A DNA stretch of 64,000 nt, taken from positions 1 to 64,000 of the forward strand of contig DXGJ01000029.1 in NCBI GenBank assembly GCA_019113985.1, written 5' to 3'. A program made the translations under genes and the position numbers. Under the pieces are notes generated by a model. It did not search any database. It was not told the DNA's origin and was given only the letters and a program-made list of their open reading frames with translations. Of the stretch, positions 35,832 through 44,634 are shown in pieces. The DNA comes from Candidatus Levilactobacillus faecigallinarum. GTDB taxonomy: Bacteria; Bacillota; Bacilli; Lactobacillales; Lactobacillaceae. The number at the start of each line of letters is the position of its first letter. Position 1 is the stretch's first letter.

Positions 35832-36405
35832 GGTCCCCGCTCCTTTCTTTGAACTTAAGCTTGGCTGCGTGGCAACGGTGATAAAAACCGCCGCGCCGTT
35901 CTGCCGGCTTCCTTTTCCCGTAGTGGACACGATTCTAAAGCCGCGTAAAGCCCACGCGTCTCCAGAACTCGGTCTTCAGCCCAAAACGCCGACGCCACTC
36001 TGCTAAAGTCGTACTAACAATTAAACAACGCATAAAATCTTTAGAAATCAGTCAGTATCGACTTATAAAAGCAGCGTCATGTAAGTGTCATAAGCGTGGA
36101 CTTTAACAATAATGACGACTTGCTGATTAACGCCTAGGTACCCACATACTTAAGTAGGCCCCCCCGGCTAGCCAAATGGCGTCAAGTCATGACAATCCTT
36201 CAACAGCTAATATGCCACACAGACAATAAAGAAATCTGGTGTCCACTTGATCCACCAGATTTCAGTCGTGCTACTTTTATACAAAATTTATTGGCTAGGC
36301 CCGACCACAGCCAACGACCACCCGGTAAGGCGATGACCTAGTCCACGGCGTTCCAGCCCCGTTTTGACTGACCGGCAAGGCAACACTAGCGCAAATTTCT
36401 ATTAT
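35832..36405. other. Long gene-free gap between era and recO
   Basis: About 570 bases where closely packed genes would be expected. No credible frame, repeat or known RNA was found. It contains one perfect 11-bp hairpin (36231-36263), and otherwise sequence of mixed composition with scattered short AT-rich tracts. A promoter for recO would have to lie here; I could not single one out. Confidence 0.5.
36226..36263 (-). terminator. Possible terminator downstream of era
   Basis: GAAATCTGGTG / CACCAGATTTC, an 11-bp perfect stem. On the minus strand it is followed by TTTATTGT, a weak T-run. It lies about 145 bases past the era stop codon. Confidence 0.55.
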
Positions 36406-37311
36406 CTAGATGTCGCTGTTCCGGTACCCGTAGGATTTCAACAAGTTGGACTTGTCACGCCAGCCGGGTTGGACCTTGACGAAGAGCTGCAGGTAGACCG
36501 AATCCCCCAGGAGGTGTTCGATATCCTGGCGCGCTAGAGTCCCAATCTTCTTGAGCATGCTCCCGCCCTTGCCAATCAGGATTCCCTTTTGGGTCGGCCG
36601 GTCAACGATAATGGTGGCTTCGATGCGCACCTGGTCGTTTTTCTGCTTCTTCATGCTTTCAATTTCCACGGCCACGGAATGCGGCACTTCCTCACGGGTC
36701 AACATGAAGATTTTCTCCCGAATCAACTCACTGACCACGAACCGTTCGGGGTGGTCGGTCAATTGGTCCTCGGGGTAGTACTGTGGTCCGTGGGGCATCT
36801 GGTCGACCAAGTCGTGTAAGAACTCGTCGACGTTATTGCCCTCCAGGGCGGAGATTGGGTAAACAGCCTTCCATGGCAGCGCCGTCTTGTACTGGTCCAT
36901 CACCGTCAACATGTCATCGGGGTGAATCTGGTCGATCTTATTGATCAACAAGTAAACCGGTGCCTTGATGCCCTTTAACCGGTCGATGATAAAGTTATCC
37001 CCGGCCCCGCGCTTCTCAGCAGCATTAATCATGAACAGCACCGCATCGACCTCATTTAAGGCCGACAATGCCGACTTGACCATGTAGTTCCCTAGTTCCG
37101 TCTTGGGCTTGTGAACCCCCGGCGTATCGATGAACACGATTTGTGCATCATCGGTGGTGTAGATACCTTGAATCTTGTTTCGAGTGGTTTGGGCCGTGTT
37201 CGACATGATGGCGATTTTTTGCCCAATCACCCGGTTTAAAAACGTCGACTTCCCGACGTTGGGCCGGCCAACGATGGCCACGAACCCTGATTTATAATTT
37301 GGATTATCCAT
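36406..37311 (-). CDS. era: GTPase Era
   Basis: Essential GTPase that binds the 3' end of 16S rRNA and checks small-subunit assembly. 301 residues. G1 [12 protein letters not shown] (about 15-26), G2 region [12 protein letters not shown]3 [11 protein letters not shown]4 INKIDQI, G5 SALEGNN; then a KH domain (about 200-295) with the GxxG-type [11 protein letters not shown] and the C-terminus [19 protein letters not shown]. The ATG follows AGGAGG. The cdd gene often found between dgkA and era is missing here. Confidence 0.97.
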   Translation of the reverse strand: MDNPNYKSGFVAIVGRPNVGKSTFLNRVIGQKIAIMSNTAQTTRNKIQGIYTTDDAQIVFIDTPGVHKPKTELGNYMVKSALSALNEVDAVLFMINAAEKRGAGDNFIIDRLKGIKAPVYLLINKIDQIHPDDMLTVMDQYKTALPWKAVYPISALEGNNVDEFLHDLVDQMPHGPQYYPEDQLTDHPERFVVSELIREKIFMLTREEVPHSVAVEIESMKKQKNDQVRIEATIIVDRPTQKGILIGKGGSMLKKIGTLARQDIEHLLGDSVYLQLFVKVQPGWRDKSNLLKSYGYRNSDI

Positions 37312-37324
37312 GCTTATTTCCTCC

Positions 37325-37714
37325 TCAGAACCAACGCGCTAACGCTGGCAACATCACCAGGCACGCGACGACGACCGCGAAAAGCGCCGCTAACAGCACG
37401 CCCCCCGCGGCCACATCCTTAGCCCGCTTGGCAAGGTGATGGTAATTTTTTCCGACCACGAGATCTACGACAGCCTCGACGATGGTGTTGACCGTTTCGG
37501 CGATCAACACCAGGAAAATGGCCAAGGTCAACCACAGCCATTCGTTGACCGTTAGCTGCAAGATGATACCGGCCAACACGGCAAGGGTGCCGAAGATCAG
37601 GTGCTTGCGAAAATTCCGTTCGTAGCGGTACAGCGCCTTGAGCCCGTCTAACGCGTGCTGCAGGGACTGCCCGAACGCCCGGTTCTTTCCGGTCTGCTTA
37701 TCGCTTGAGGCCAT
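37325..37714 (-). CDS. dgkA: Diacylglycerol/undecaprenol kinase family
   Basis: 129 residues with three membrane helices: about 42-60, 62-82 and 105-125. The family signature is [41 protein letters not shown], with the catalytic glutamates and lysine. In Gram-positives the enzyme usually phosphorylates undecaprenol, feeding lipid carrier for wall synthesis. The start at 37714 overlaps the end of ybeY by 17 bases; order ybeY-dgkA-era is conserved. Confidence 0.93.
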   Translation of the reverse strand: MASSDKQTGKNRAFGQSLQHALDGLKALYRYERNFRKHLIFGTLAVLAGIILQLTVNEWLWLTLAIFLVLIAETVNTIVEAVVDLVVGKNYHHLAKRAKDVAAGGVLLAALFAVVVACLVMLPALARWF

Positions 37715-38186
37715 AGGCGTCTAAGATATCGGCCTGCAGCTTAAACATGACCTTCTCGTCTTCGGGCTCCATGTGGTCGTAGCCGTTCAGGTGTAAGAAC
37801 CCGTGGACGACCAGGAAACCCAGTTCGCGTTCGTAGGAGTGGCCTAAATACTCGGCCTGTTCACTGACCTTATCCATCGACACGAAGATGTCCCCGATGT
37901 TTTCGGGAATCTCGGCCGCCAGCTCGTCGTCCATGATCAACGGAAACTCGTCGTCTTCATCCTCATCGTCTTCGATGGCGAAGCTGATGACGTCGGTGGC
38001 CCGGTCGACCCCACGGTACTGCTTGTTGATGCGGTGGATGTCTTCGTTGTTCATCAACGTGACGGACATTTCCGTACTCTCAGCCAGCTTCAGGTACTTG
38101 CCGGCGTATTCCAGAACATCCTTGATCAGTTGTACGTGTTCGGCGGGTACGCCCGCTTGCGTCTTATCATAAATCTCTAAATCCAT
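37698..38186 (-). CDS. ybeY: Endoribonuclease YbeY
   Basis: Zinc-dependent RNase needed for 16S rRNA 3' maturation and ribosome quality control. About 162 residues. The metal motif HGFLHLNGYDH (about 127-137) is intact, along with the conserved RATDVISFA segment (about 63-71). An unusually acidic loop EDDEDEDDEFPLIMDDELAAE follows it. The start is ATG 38186, with GGAG 12 bases before; the longer frame to 38234 overlaps the end of the PhoH gene. Only one base separates it from that gene's stop codon, so the two are co-transcribed. Confidence 0.94.
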   Translation of the reverse strand: MDLEIYDKTQAGVPAEHVQLIKDVLEYAGKYLKLAESTEMSVTLMNNEDIHRINKQYRGVDRATDVISFAIEDDEDEDDEFPLIMDDELAAEIPENIGDIFVSMDKVSEQAEYLGHSYERELGFLVVHGFLHLNGYDHMEPEDEKVMFKLQADILDAYGLKR

Positions 38187-38187
38187 T

Positions 38188-39174
38188 TTATTTCTTAGCT
38201 CCATTTGGTTTAGTATCGTTGGCTTCGTAAGCATTAATGATGCGAGCCACGACGGGATGCCGGACCACGTCGTCAGCGCTGAAGGTCACAAACGAGATAT
38301 GCGACACGTTCTGTAAGATGTGTTGGGCCTGCACCAACCCGGAACGGGCGTTATTCGGCAGGTCAATCTGGGAGATATCTCCGTTGACGATCATCTTCGA
38401 CCCGAACCCGAGTCGCGTGAGGAACATCTTCATCTGCATGTTGGTTGTGTTCTGCGCTTCATCCAAGATGACAAAGGCCGATTCCAACGTCCGCCCCCGC
38501 ATGTAGGCTAGTGGCGCAATCTCAATCACACCTCGGTCCATCAACCGGGTGGTGTGTTCCGCGCCCAAGATGGCGTACAACGCGTCGTAGATGGGCCGCA
38601 GGTACGGGTCGACCTTTTCCTTCAAATCACCCGGCAGGAAGCCCAGGCTTTCGCCCGCTTCCACGGCCGGCCGCGTCAGGATGATCTTCTCGACATCCCC
38701 GTGCTTTAAGGCCGCCACGGCCATGACCACGGCCAGGTAAGTCTTCCCCGTCCCGGCCGGGCCAATGCCGAAGGTGATATCGTTGTGCTTGATAGCGTCG
38801 ATATACTGGCGTTGGCCGAAGTTCTTGACCCGGACCGGCCGCCCCTTCGCATCGTTCAAGAGCTTTTCGGTGTAGAGGTCCTGGAAGTAGGTCAACGTGC
38901 CCTTATCTGCCATCTTCATGGCGCTGACCACGTCGGCACTGTTTAGGCTGATGCCCTTGGCTAACAGGCCACTCATGTTGCGCAGAATGTTCAATGCCTG
39001 ATCGACCGCGGTTGCGTCGCCCGCAACTTTGATTGAATTTCCGAAGGGTTTAATCGTTACCGACAGGCCCTCCTCCAGCAAGGTCACAAATTGATCCTGT
39101 GCACCCAAAAGCCCCGCTTCGTCAGCGGGATTTTCTAGGATATATTCTTTTTCAATCATCGCGTTTTCAGTCAA
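38188..39174 (-). CDS. PhoH-family ATPase
   Basis: 328 residues. N-terminal KH-like part, then the P-loop: ITFGIGPAGTGKTYLAVVMAVAALK (about 135-158), LTRPAVEAGESLGFLPG (about 168-184) and Walker B SAFVILDEAQNTT (about 233-245). PhoH proteins are RNA-related ATPases/helicases of unclear task that sit with ybeY in nearly all Firmicutes. The start is TTG 39174, 9 bases after AAGGAG; the next in-frame ATG (39159) lacks its own site. Confidence 0.93.
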   Translation of the reverse strand: MTENAMIEKEYILENPADEAGLLGAQDQFVTLLEEGLSVTIKPFGNSIKVAGDATAVDQALNILRNMSGLLAKGISLNSADVVSAMKMADKGTLTYFQDLYTEKLLNDAKGRPVRVKNFGQRQYIDAIKHNDITFGIGPAGTGKTYLAVVMAVAALKHGDVEKIILTRPAVEAGESLGFLPGDLKEKVDPYLRPIYDALYAILGAEHTTRLMDRGVIEIAPLAYMRGRTLESAFVILDEAQNTTNMQMKMFLTRLGFGSKMIVNGDISQIDLPNNARSGLVQAQHILQNVSHISFVTFSADDVVRHPVVARIINAYEANDTKPNGAKK

Positions 39175-39259
39175 ATACGGTGGCTCCTTCGTGTTTAAGA
39201 TTATGTTACCTGATACCTGAATTTTAGCATACCACCGGGGATTCTAAAAGTATTCCGGG

Positions 39260-39745
39260 CTAAATTACCGGCCCCGTCGATTTCGAGCCGATGGCCTGTT
39301 GCAAAACCAGGCGATCTTTCAGGACCACGCCATTTTCAACGATGGGCCGCCGGTAGTGGGTCGTAAAGTAATTTGGCTCGACCTTGACCACCCGAAACCC
39401 ACACTTTTGGTACATTATCAGTGGTCCTAGACTAGTAGTCCCCGTTGCCACCTTTAACCGCCGATACCGCCGCTGGATCGCCCAGTCCCGCGCGAAGTCG
39501 ATCATTGCGCGGCCGAGCCCCTGACGCTGATAAGTGCTCGCCACAGCTAAGTTAGCGACTTCCAACGTCGTCGCACCGTGGGGCACCAGGATACTGGCAC
39601 TCACCAGAACATCGTCTTGGTACCCCGCCCAGCCGATTCCTGCGGTCAATGCATCACTGACGTGCGACCACTGGGGGTCCGCCGACAAGAGGAGTCGCCG
39701 TAAGGCCGGTGAGATTGTGGTCATTTGCCGATACTGAATTGCCAT
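39260..39745 (-). CDS. GNAT-family N-acetyltransferase
   Basis: 161 residues with the GNAT acetyl-CoA fold: VSASILVPHGATTLEVANLAVASTYQRQGLGRAMIDFARDWAIQRRYRRLKVATGTTSLGPLIMYQKCGFRVVKVEPNYF. The QRQGLGRAMI segment is the pyrophosphate-binding loop (motif A). The acceptor is unknown. The ATG at 39745 follows AAGGAGG; a longer frame starts at 39766 on the terminator of yqeY. It lies between yqeY and the PhoH gene, an insertion in an otherwise conserved order. Confidence 0.85.
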   Translation of the reverse strand: MAIQYRQMTTISPALRRLLLSADPQWSHVSDALTAGIGWAGYQDDVLVSASILVPHGATTLEVANLAVASTYQRQGLGRAMIDFARDWAIQRRYRRLKVATGTTSLGPLIMYQKCGFRVVKVEPNYFTTHYRRPIVENGVVLKDRLVLQQAIGSKSTGPVI

Positions 39746-39763
39746 CCCGTTCGCCTCCTTGGT

Positions 39764-39806
39764 CAAAAAAGGGCCACCCGAACGCGACCGTCCGTGGTGG
39801 CCCTTC
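39764..39806 (-). terminator. Terminator of yqeY
   Basis: Minus strand GAAGGGCCACC ... GGTGGCCCTTTTTT, 10-bp stem with a T-run, 9 bases past the yqeY stop. Confidence 0.88.
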
Positions 39807-39814
39807 TGACAAGC

Positions 39815-40261
39815 TTATTTGTTGAGTTGCGCTTTAACCGCTTGGTTGACCTGGTTTCCGTCAGCCTTACCCTTGACCTGGGGCATCACGGCACCCATGA
39901 CCTTGCCGAAGTCACCCATGTTGGTCGCACCGACCTTGGCGATACTGTCGGCAACGATCTTAGTAATTTCGTCATCGCTTAATTGCTTAGGCGCATATTT
40001 CTCCACGATTGCGATTTCTGCCTTGACGCCCGCAACTAAGTCGTCCCGGTTACCCTTGGCAAACTCGGCCATGGATTCCTTGCGTTGCTTCAATTCACGG
40101 GAAACCACCGAGAGTTCTTCTTCCGGCGTTAAGTCGTGACCCTGCTTGACCTTTTCGTTCATGACAGCGGCCTTGATCATCCGCACAACACTCAGGGTCA
40201 ACTTGTCGTGGGCCTTCATGGCCGTCTTCAAATCTTCAGTTAATTGGGTTTCTAAACTCAT
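39815..40261 (-). CDS. yqeY: GatB/YqeY domain protein
   Basis: 148 residues, all helical: LETQLTEDLKTAMKAHDKLTLSVVRMIKAAVMNEKVKQGHDLTPEEELSVVSRELKQRKESMAEF ... YAPKQLSDDEITKIVADSIAKVGATNMGDFGKVMGAVMPQVKGKADGNQVNQAVKAQL. The C-terminal part resembles the tRNA-binding tail of GatB; the family is thought to aid tRNA-dependent reactions, with no settled function. ATG 40261 follows TAGGAGGAAA. rpsU normally lies directly upstream; here an oxidoreductase gene on the other strand separates them. Confidence 0.92.
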   Translation of the reverse strand: MSLETQLTEDLKTAMKAHDKLTLSVVRMIKAAVMNEKVKQGHDLTPEEELSVVSRELKQRKESMAEFAKGNRDDLVAGVKAEIAIVEKYAPKQLSDDEITKIVADSIAKVGATNMGDFGKVMGAVMPQVKGKADGNQVNQAVKAQLNK

Positions 40262-40406
40262 TTCGGTTTCCTCCTAAATTCTTAATACCTATTCAGTTTA
40301 CACCTTATCCCGTAAGTCGTCAGGTTTGGAGCCGTGTGACTTGCAGTTTTTTCCAAAAGTCGGTACGCTGGGGTTACACTTACAAAAAGAAAGGGACTAA
40401 TCCACT

Positions 40407-41417
40407 ATGCACGCTATTGGTTTTACGCAACATTTACCCTTAGATGATCCGCAAAGTTTACGCGACCTAGACTTACCCAAGCCGACGCCAGCTGGCCGTG
40501 ACCTGCTCGTCGCGGTCGACGCCGTTTCGGTGAACCCCGTCGACCTGATTGGCCTAACCACCAAGGACGCCACCCCGGACCACCCCGTCGTTTTAGGTTG
40601 GGATGCGGTTGGCACGGTTGACGCCGTGGGCCCCGACGTCACCTTATTCAAGCCGGGAGACCGGGTCTTCTACTCTGGCGACTTCAACCGTGCCGGGAGC
40701 GACGCCGACTACCAATTGATCGACGAACGTATCGTTGGTAACGCGCCTAAAAAACTCGGAATCGCCGAGAGTGCCGCCATGCCACTAACGGCCATGACGG
40801 CTTGGGAAGCCCTCTTTGAACAATTGGGTATCGACCCGCACGCGGATAACCACGGCAAGACCTTACTGGTCATCAATGGGGCCGGCGGCGTCGGTTCCGT
40901 GGCCACTCAGCTCGCCCACTGGGCCGGACTGACCGTCATTGCGACTGCCTCTCGGCCGGAGACCATCGCCTGGACCAAGGACCACGGAACCGACGCGGTG
41001 GTCAACCACCGGCAGGACATCGTGCCCCAAGTTCGGGCATTAGGCCACCAGTACGTGGACTACATCTTAGAGCTCAGTAACCTCAACCAACACTGGGCCG
41101 AAATTGTGGATTTGATCAAGCCCAGCGGCAAAATCGTTTCCATTACCGGGAGCTCGGAACCATTAGACCTGGTCGCCCTTAAACGCAAGCGCGCCACCTT
41201 CGCCTGGGAGTGGATGTTTACCAAGGCCTTCTTCCAGACCGATGACATGCTGACCCAGCACCACACGCTCAACGAAATTAGCCGACTCTTGGATAGCGGT
41301 GAGCTCACCTCGACCCTGACCAAGACCATCACGCCGCTTGACGCCGAACACTTGCGACAAGCCTTTCAACTGGTCGCCAGTCACAAGATGATGGGCAAAG
41401 TTGTCCTCAAGAAATAG
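40407..41417 (+). CDS. Zinc-type alcohol dehydrogenase-like (quinone oxidoreductase family) protein
   Basis: 336 residues of the MDR superfamily. N-terminal catalytic part: VAVDAVSVNPVDLIGL and VVLGWDAVGTVDAVGPDVTLFKPGDRVFYSGDFNRAGSDADYQLIDE. The Rossmann motif is LLVINGAGGVGSVATQLAHWAGLTVIATASRPETI (about 152-186). The structural and catalytic zinc cysteines are missing, so it is a zinc-free reductase of the YogA/ZADH type acting on quinones or enones. ATG 40407. A possible TTGCAG/TACGCT promoter with 17-base spacing lies about 50 bases upstream. It splits the usual rpsU-yqeY pair. Confidence 0.88.
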   Translation: MHAIGFTQHLPLDDPQSLRDLDLPKPTPAGRDLLVAVDAVSVNPVDLIGLTTKDATPDHPVVLGWDAVGTVDAVGPDVTLFKPGDRVFYSGDFNRAGSDADYQLIDERIVGNAPKKLGIAESAAMPLTAMTAWEALFEQLGIDPHADNHGKTLLVINGAGGVGSVATQLAHWAGLTVIATASRPETIAWTKDHGTDAVVNHRQDIVPQVRALGHQYVDYILELSNLNQHWAEIVDLIKPSGKIVSITGSSEPLDLVALKRKRATFAWEWMFTKAFFQTDDMLTQHHTLNEISRLLDSGELTSTLTKTITPLDAEHLRQAFQLVASHKMMGKVVLKK

Positions 41418-41434
41418 AGAAAGACCTGCAACTT

Positions 41435-41466
41435 GTGACGCCGCACCTCGCGGCGTCACTTTTTTT
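41435..41466 (+). terminator. Terminator of the oxidoreductase gene
   Basis: GTGACGCCGC-ACCTC-GCGGCGTCAC followed by TTTTTTT; perfect 10-bp stem. Confidence 0.93.
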
Positions 41467-41479
41467 GGCCAAAAATAAA

Positions 41480-41519
41480 AAGCTCCTAAATTCAATCGAC
41501 CGACCGAATTTGGGAACTT
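41480..41519 (-). terminator. Terminator of rpsU
   Basis: Minus strand AAGTTCCCAAATTC ... GAATTTAGGAGCTTTTTA: imperfect stem with a T-run, immediately past the rpsU stop codon. Confidence 0.78.
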
Positions 41520-41524
41520 TCTAA

Positions 41525-41713
41525 TTAAAAGCGACGCTTCTTAGCTTTACGCTTCCGCGCTGCTTCTGATTTAAGCTTTTTCTTCACACTTGGTTTTTCG
41601 TAAAATTCACGTTTACGGTATTCTTGTAAAGTACCGCTACGGGAAACCGTACGTTTGAAGCGCCGAAGAGCGTCGTCAAAAGACTCGTTTTTACGAACGA
41701 CTGTCTTTGCCAT
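41525..41713 (-). CDS. rpsU: Ribosomal protein bS21
   Basis: 62 residues, strongly basic: [62 protein letters not shown]. This is the complete S21 chain, a small-subunit protein near the anti-Shine-Dalgarno site. ATG 41713 follows GGAGGGAG; frames extending to 41740 or further lack function. It has its own promoter and terminator and is thus separated from yqeY. Confidence 0.97.
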   Translation of the reverse strand: MAKTVVRKNESFDDALRRFKRTVSRSGTLQEYRKREFYEKPSVKKKLKSEAARKRKAKKRRF

Positions 41714-41788
41714 TTTGAAATTCCCTCCCTCCGAGCACAAGTAATAACGCTGGTCAAAATCACTGTACCAGCGTGACGGTTCTTAACC

Positions 41789-41817
41789 ATTATACATAAA
41801 CACACAAAATGCGTCAA
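41789..41817 (-). promoter_or_regulatory. Promoter of rpsU
   Basis: Minus strand: TTGACG (41812-41817), 17 bases, TATAAT (41789-41794). Near-consensus and 75 bases before the start codon. Confidence 0.85.
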
Positions 41818-41836
41818 TAATGCATTTAAATAAAAT

Positions 41837-41865
41837 TTGAACCGTTTTAATTCCTGGCGTAAACT
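41837..41865 (+). promoter_or_regulatory. Promoter of the dikinase regulatory protein gene
   Basis: TTGAAC (41837-41842), 17 bases, TAAACT (41860-41865), 29 bases before the ATG. It is arranged back to back with the rpsU promoter. Confidence 0.7.
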
Positions 41866-41894
41866 GAAAGAAAAAACGTAGAGGAGCACCCACC

Positions 41895-42722
41895 ATGTCG
41901 CAAATCTCAATCTTCGTTATCTCCGACTCATCCGGCGAGACCGCGTTAACCGTCGCACAGACCGCCGCCTCCCAATTTCCCGACGTTAAGGTCAGCTACC
42001 AGCGCTTCCCGTTCATCCAAACCCATTCGATTCTCGATAGTATTCTTAATTTAGCCCAAAAACAACACGCCATGCTATTCCACACGCTGGTCAACCAGGA
42101 GTTAAGTCAACACGTTAGTGATTTTGCCCTAGCCAATGGGCTGCAACACTTCGACTGCATCCAACCGGCCATGAAGGTCATGCAGGCAGCAACTGGGTTA
42201 CAGCCGGAAGGTGTTCCCGGATTGGTCCACAACCTCACCGACACCTACTTCGATCGGATTGCGGCCATGGAGTTCGCCGTGACCTACGACGACGGCAAGG
42301 ACCCGGCCGGACTCCTGAAGGCCGATATCGTCATCCTTGGGGTCTCCCGGACCTCCAAGACACCGTTGTCCCTCTTTCTGGCCAACCGCAACCTGCGCGT
42401 CGCCAACCTGCCCCTGTCGCCCAAGACCCAGTTGCCACCCGAACTTTGGCAGGTCGACCCCAAGCGAATCTTCGGTCTGACCAACCGGCCGGAGATTCTG
42501 CGAAAGATTCGCCAGGAGCGGATGATTTCTTACGGCTTACCGGCCGACAGTGCCTACTCCGACACCCACAAAATCAGCGAGGAACTGGATTACGCCCAGC
42601 AAATCTACAAAAAAATCGGCTGCTTAGTCATCGACGTGTCCAACAAGTCGATCGAAGAGACCGCCACCCTGATTATGGAAAGCGTCGACTACGACCTGAT
42701 TCCGCATCCCCTCAGTGATTAA
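41895..42722 (+). CDS. Pyruvate, phosphate dikinase / PEP synthase regulatory protein (DUF299)
   Basis: 275 residues. N-terminus ISIFVISDSSGETALTVAQTAASQF, P-loop-like ADIVILGVSRTSKTPLSLFLANR (about 147-169) and the C-terminal ERMISYGLPADSAYSDTHKISEELDYAQQIYKKIGCLVIDVSNKSIEETAT are those of the bifunctional kinase/phosphorylase that switches pyruvate dikinase or PEP synthase on and off. In lactobacilli the gene is usually present near rpsU or glyS, even where the target enzyme is not obvious. ATG 41895 follows GAGGAG. Confidence 0.92.
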   Translation: MSQISIFVISDSSGETALTVAQTAASQFPDVKVSYQRFPFIQTHSILDSILNLAQKQHAMLFHTLVNQELSQHVSDFALANGLQHFDCIQPAMKVMQAATGLQPEGVPGLVHNLTDTYFDRIAAMEFAVTYDDGKDPAGLLKADIVILGVSRTSKTPLSLFLANRNLRVANLPLSPKTQLPPELWQVDPKRIFGLTNRPEILRKIRQERMISYGLPADSAYSDTHKISEELDYAQQIYKKIGCLVIDVSNKSIEETATLIMESVDYDLIPHPLSD

Positions 42723-42725
42723 ACC

Positions 42726-42762
42726 CAACACTCAGACGCCCTTACCGGTCGTCTGGGTGTTT
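42726..42762 (+). terminator. Terminator of the dikinase regulatory protein gene, inside the 3' end of the convergent gene
   Basis: AACACTCAGAC ... GTCTGGGTGTT followed by TTTTTT. The convergent CPBP gene stops at 42732, within this hairpin, so its last codons (TEKNTQTTGKGV) are read from the terminator. Confidence 0.88.
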
Positions 42763-43523
42763 TTTTCTGTCATGAACCGAGCCAGTACACGTCGCTGCTG
42801 ATTAGGCCGTAACAAGCATAACGCCCAGCACCCCGCGACGCCAACGCTAACCAGTTCGACGGCAAGCGGTGTCTGTGGATTGGCCCCGGTGGTCAATCCT
42901 AAGCGCAGGAAGCCACTAAAGTCGAACAGGGCATGGAACGCCATCGGCCATATCAGACTACGAGTTTGCAAATAACTCACTGCCAGCAGGAGGCCCATGG
43001 CAAACGTCCCCAAGACTTGGACCGCCGTAACGGCCGCGCTCTGATGGGTCAGATTGATTGCGTGTGACAGGCTAAACAGTAGACTACTGAGCCCGACCGC
43101 CCAGAGAACCCCATGCCGTTGCTGGCTGAGACCGGTTAACAGGCTCCCCAAGATAATGCCCCGAAACAAGGTCTCTTCAAAAACCGCAACCAACCCGGCT
43201 AACGCTGCCAAGCCAATCGCGTAACCGGTACGGGCCGACCAGGGAGCGACCCAGCTTGTCAGAAGGCCTAACCCGATGATAAACAGGGGGAATGTGTTGA
43301 CCCGAAGTTGTTCCCTGACTGAAACATCCGGTCGCCAGTAGAGATGGCCGTGCACCCCGTAACGATTGACACCAACGATAAAAATCACCATAAACACTTC
43401 TATAAGCAATTCACGCGTGAGCTCCGGCAGATGAAACCGCGCTGACACCGACCCCATCAAGTAGATTGCCAGCAAGCTCCCCAACCAAACACCCAAAATT
43501 TGACCATACCGACGCTTTGCCAC
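42732..43523 (-). CDS. CPBP-family intramembrane metalloprotease
   Basis: 263 residues, about seven membrane helices. The protease motifs are AVFEETLFRGIILGSLL (EExxxR, about 114-130), FSLSHAINL (histidine, about 151-159) and WPMAFHALFDFSGF (about 192-205). In lactic acid bacteria such proteins give immunity to bacteriocins or process membrane peptides; no bacteriocin gene is nearby. The start at ATG 43523 has only a weak ribosome site. Its C-terminus is encoded within the terminator hairpin of the convergent gene. Confidence 0.85.
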   Translation of the reverse strand: MAKRRYGQILGVWLGSLLAIYLMGSVSARFHLPELTRELLIEVFMVIFIVGVNRYGVHGHLYWRPDVSVREQLRVNTFPLFIIGLGLLTSWVAPWSARTGYAIGLAALAGLVAVFEETLFRGIILGSLLTGLSQQRHGVLWAVGLSSLLFSLSHAINLTHQSAAVTAVQVLGTFAMGLLLAVSYLQTRSLIWPMAFHALFDFSGFLRLGLTTGANPQTPLAVELVSVGVAGCWALCLLRPNQQRRVLARFMTEKNTQTTGKGV

Positions 43524-43648
43524 CCAAATCGTCTCCCCGTTTCACTTTATTTGTCAATCACTTACCAGCCTACACAGGCCCCCGCCTAGACACAAGCTAG
43601 GGTTTGTAGACCCGTTTAACTCCAAGGATAGCCGACCACCAAACGTCC

Positions 43649-43684
43649 AAAAAGGCCACGAGAACACAGCCGTTCTCGTGGCCT
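43649..43684 (-). terminator. Terminator of the tag-nfo unit
   Basis: Minus strand AGGCCACGAGAAC-GGCTGT-GTTCTCGTGGCCT followed by TTTT; 13-bp perfect stem, 12 bases past the nfo stop codon. Confidence 0.92.
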
Positions 43685-43695
43685 AAACTTTACTT

Positions 43696-44634
43696 TTATC
43701 GTTGTAAATACGCGTCAAACGGCTCCCCGGCCAGGGCATCGGCCTCAAGGTCCGGGTTGAACCGCTGGTGCCGCAGCATGGCGACCTCGTAGCCGTGGGG
43801 ATTGGCTCCGTGCTTGCGGTCCGGCCCTACCGGTGGCGTCTCCATCAGCTTGGGCACGTCGACCAGTGCCGGATGATGGGCCACGGCGTTCAGTACATCG
43901 AAGCCCAGGGTCCCGAACCCAATGTTGGTGTGGCGGTCCTTATGACTTCCCTGCGGATTCTTGGAATCGTTCAGGTGGATCACCTTCAGGCGGTCTAGCC
44001 CCAGAATCTGGTCGAACTCGTGCAGGACCCCGTCAAAGTCGGTGGCGATGGCGTAGCCCGCGTCACTGGTATGGCAGGTGTCGAAGCAGACCGATAACCG
44101 GTCATTGGCGTCAACACCATCGATAATGGCCGCCAGCTCGTCAAAGGTCCGGCCAATTTCGGTGCCCTTGCCCGCCATGGTCTCTAGGGCGATCTGAACC
44201 GGCTCGTCGGGTGTTGCGGCGAGAATCTGGTTCAATCCCTTGGCAATCTGGACGATGGCGGCTGGTGCCCCAGCCCCCACGTGAGCCCCCGGGTGCAACA
44301 CGATTTGGTGGGCCCCAATCGCGGCGGCCCGGTGGACCTCCGCCGTCAGGAACTCGACCGCAAAGGGAAAATTCTCCGGTTTAACGGTGTTCCCCAGGTT
44401 AACCACGTAGGGGGCATGGACCACCACGGCCCGCTGGTCATGGTCCCGCATGTAGGCCAAACCCGCCTCGGCGTTGAGCTCGTCGATTGGTTTGCGCCGC
44501 GTGTTCTGCGGGGCCCCGGTGTAGACCATGAACGCCGTTTCGCCATCCGCGGCCGCCTCTTGAGCGGACCCCAGTAACATGTCCTTGCCCTTCATGCTCA
44601 CGTGTGAGCCAATCAATAAATCAGATGTTGGCAT
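43696..44634 (-). CDS. nfo: Endonuclease IV (apurinic/apyrimidinic endonuclease)
   Basis: Base-excision repair enzyme that nicks DNA 5' of abasic sites. 312 residues. Tri-zinc motifs in order: [81 protein letters not shown] and [10 protein letters not shown]. The ATG overlaps the stop codon of the upstream TagF-like gene (TAATG), so a repair enzyme is translationally tied to a wall-polymer operon, an odd pairing. About 15-25 residues longer than the average member, mostly at the C-terminus. Confidence 0.95.
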   Translation of the reverse strand: MPTSDLLIGSHVSMKGKDMLLGSAQEAAADGETAFMVYTGAPQNTRRKPIDELNAEAGLAYMRDHDQRAVVVHAPYVVNLGNTVKPENFPFAVEFLTAEVHRAAAIGAHQIVLHPGAHVGAGAPAAIVQIAKGLNQILAATPDEPVQIALETMAGKGTEIGRTFDELAAIIDGVDANDRLSVCFDTCHTSDAGYAIATDFDGVLHEFDQILGLDRLKVIHLNDSKNPQGSHKDRHTNIGFGTLGFDVLNAVAHHPALVDVPKLMETPPVGPDRKHGANPHGYEVAMLRHQRFNPDLEADALAGEPFDAYLQR

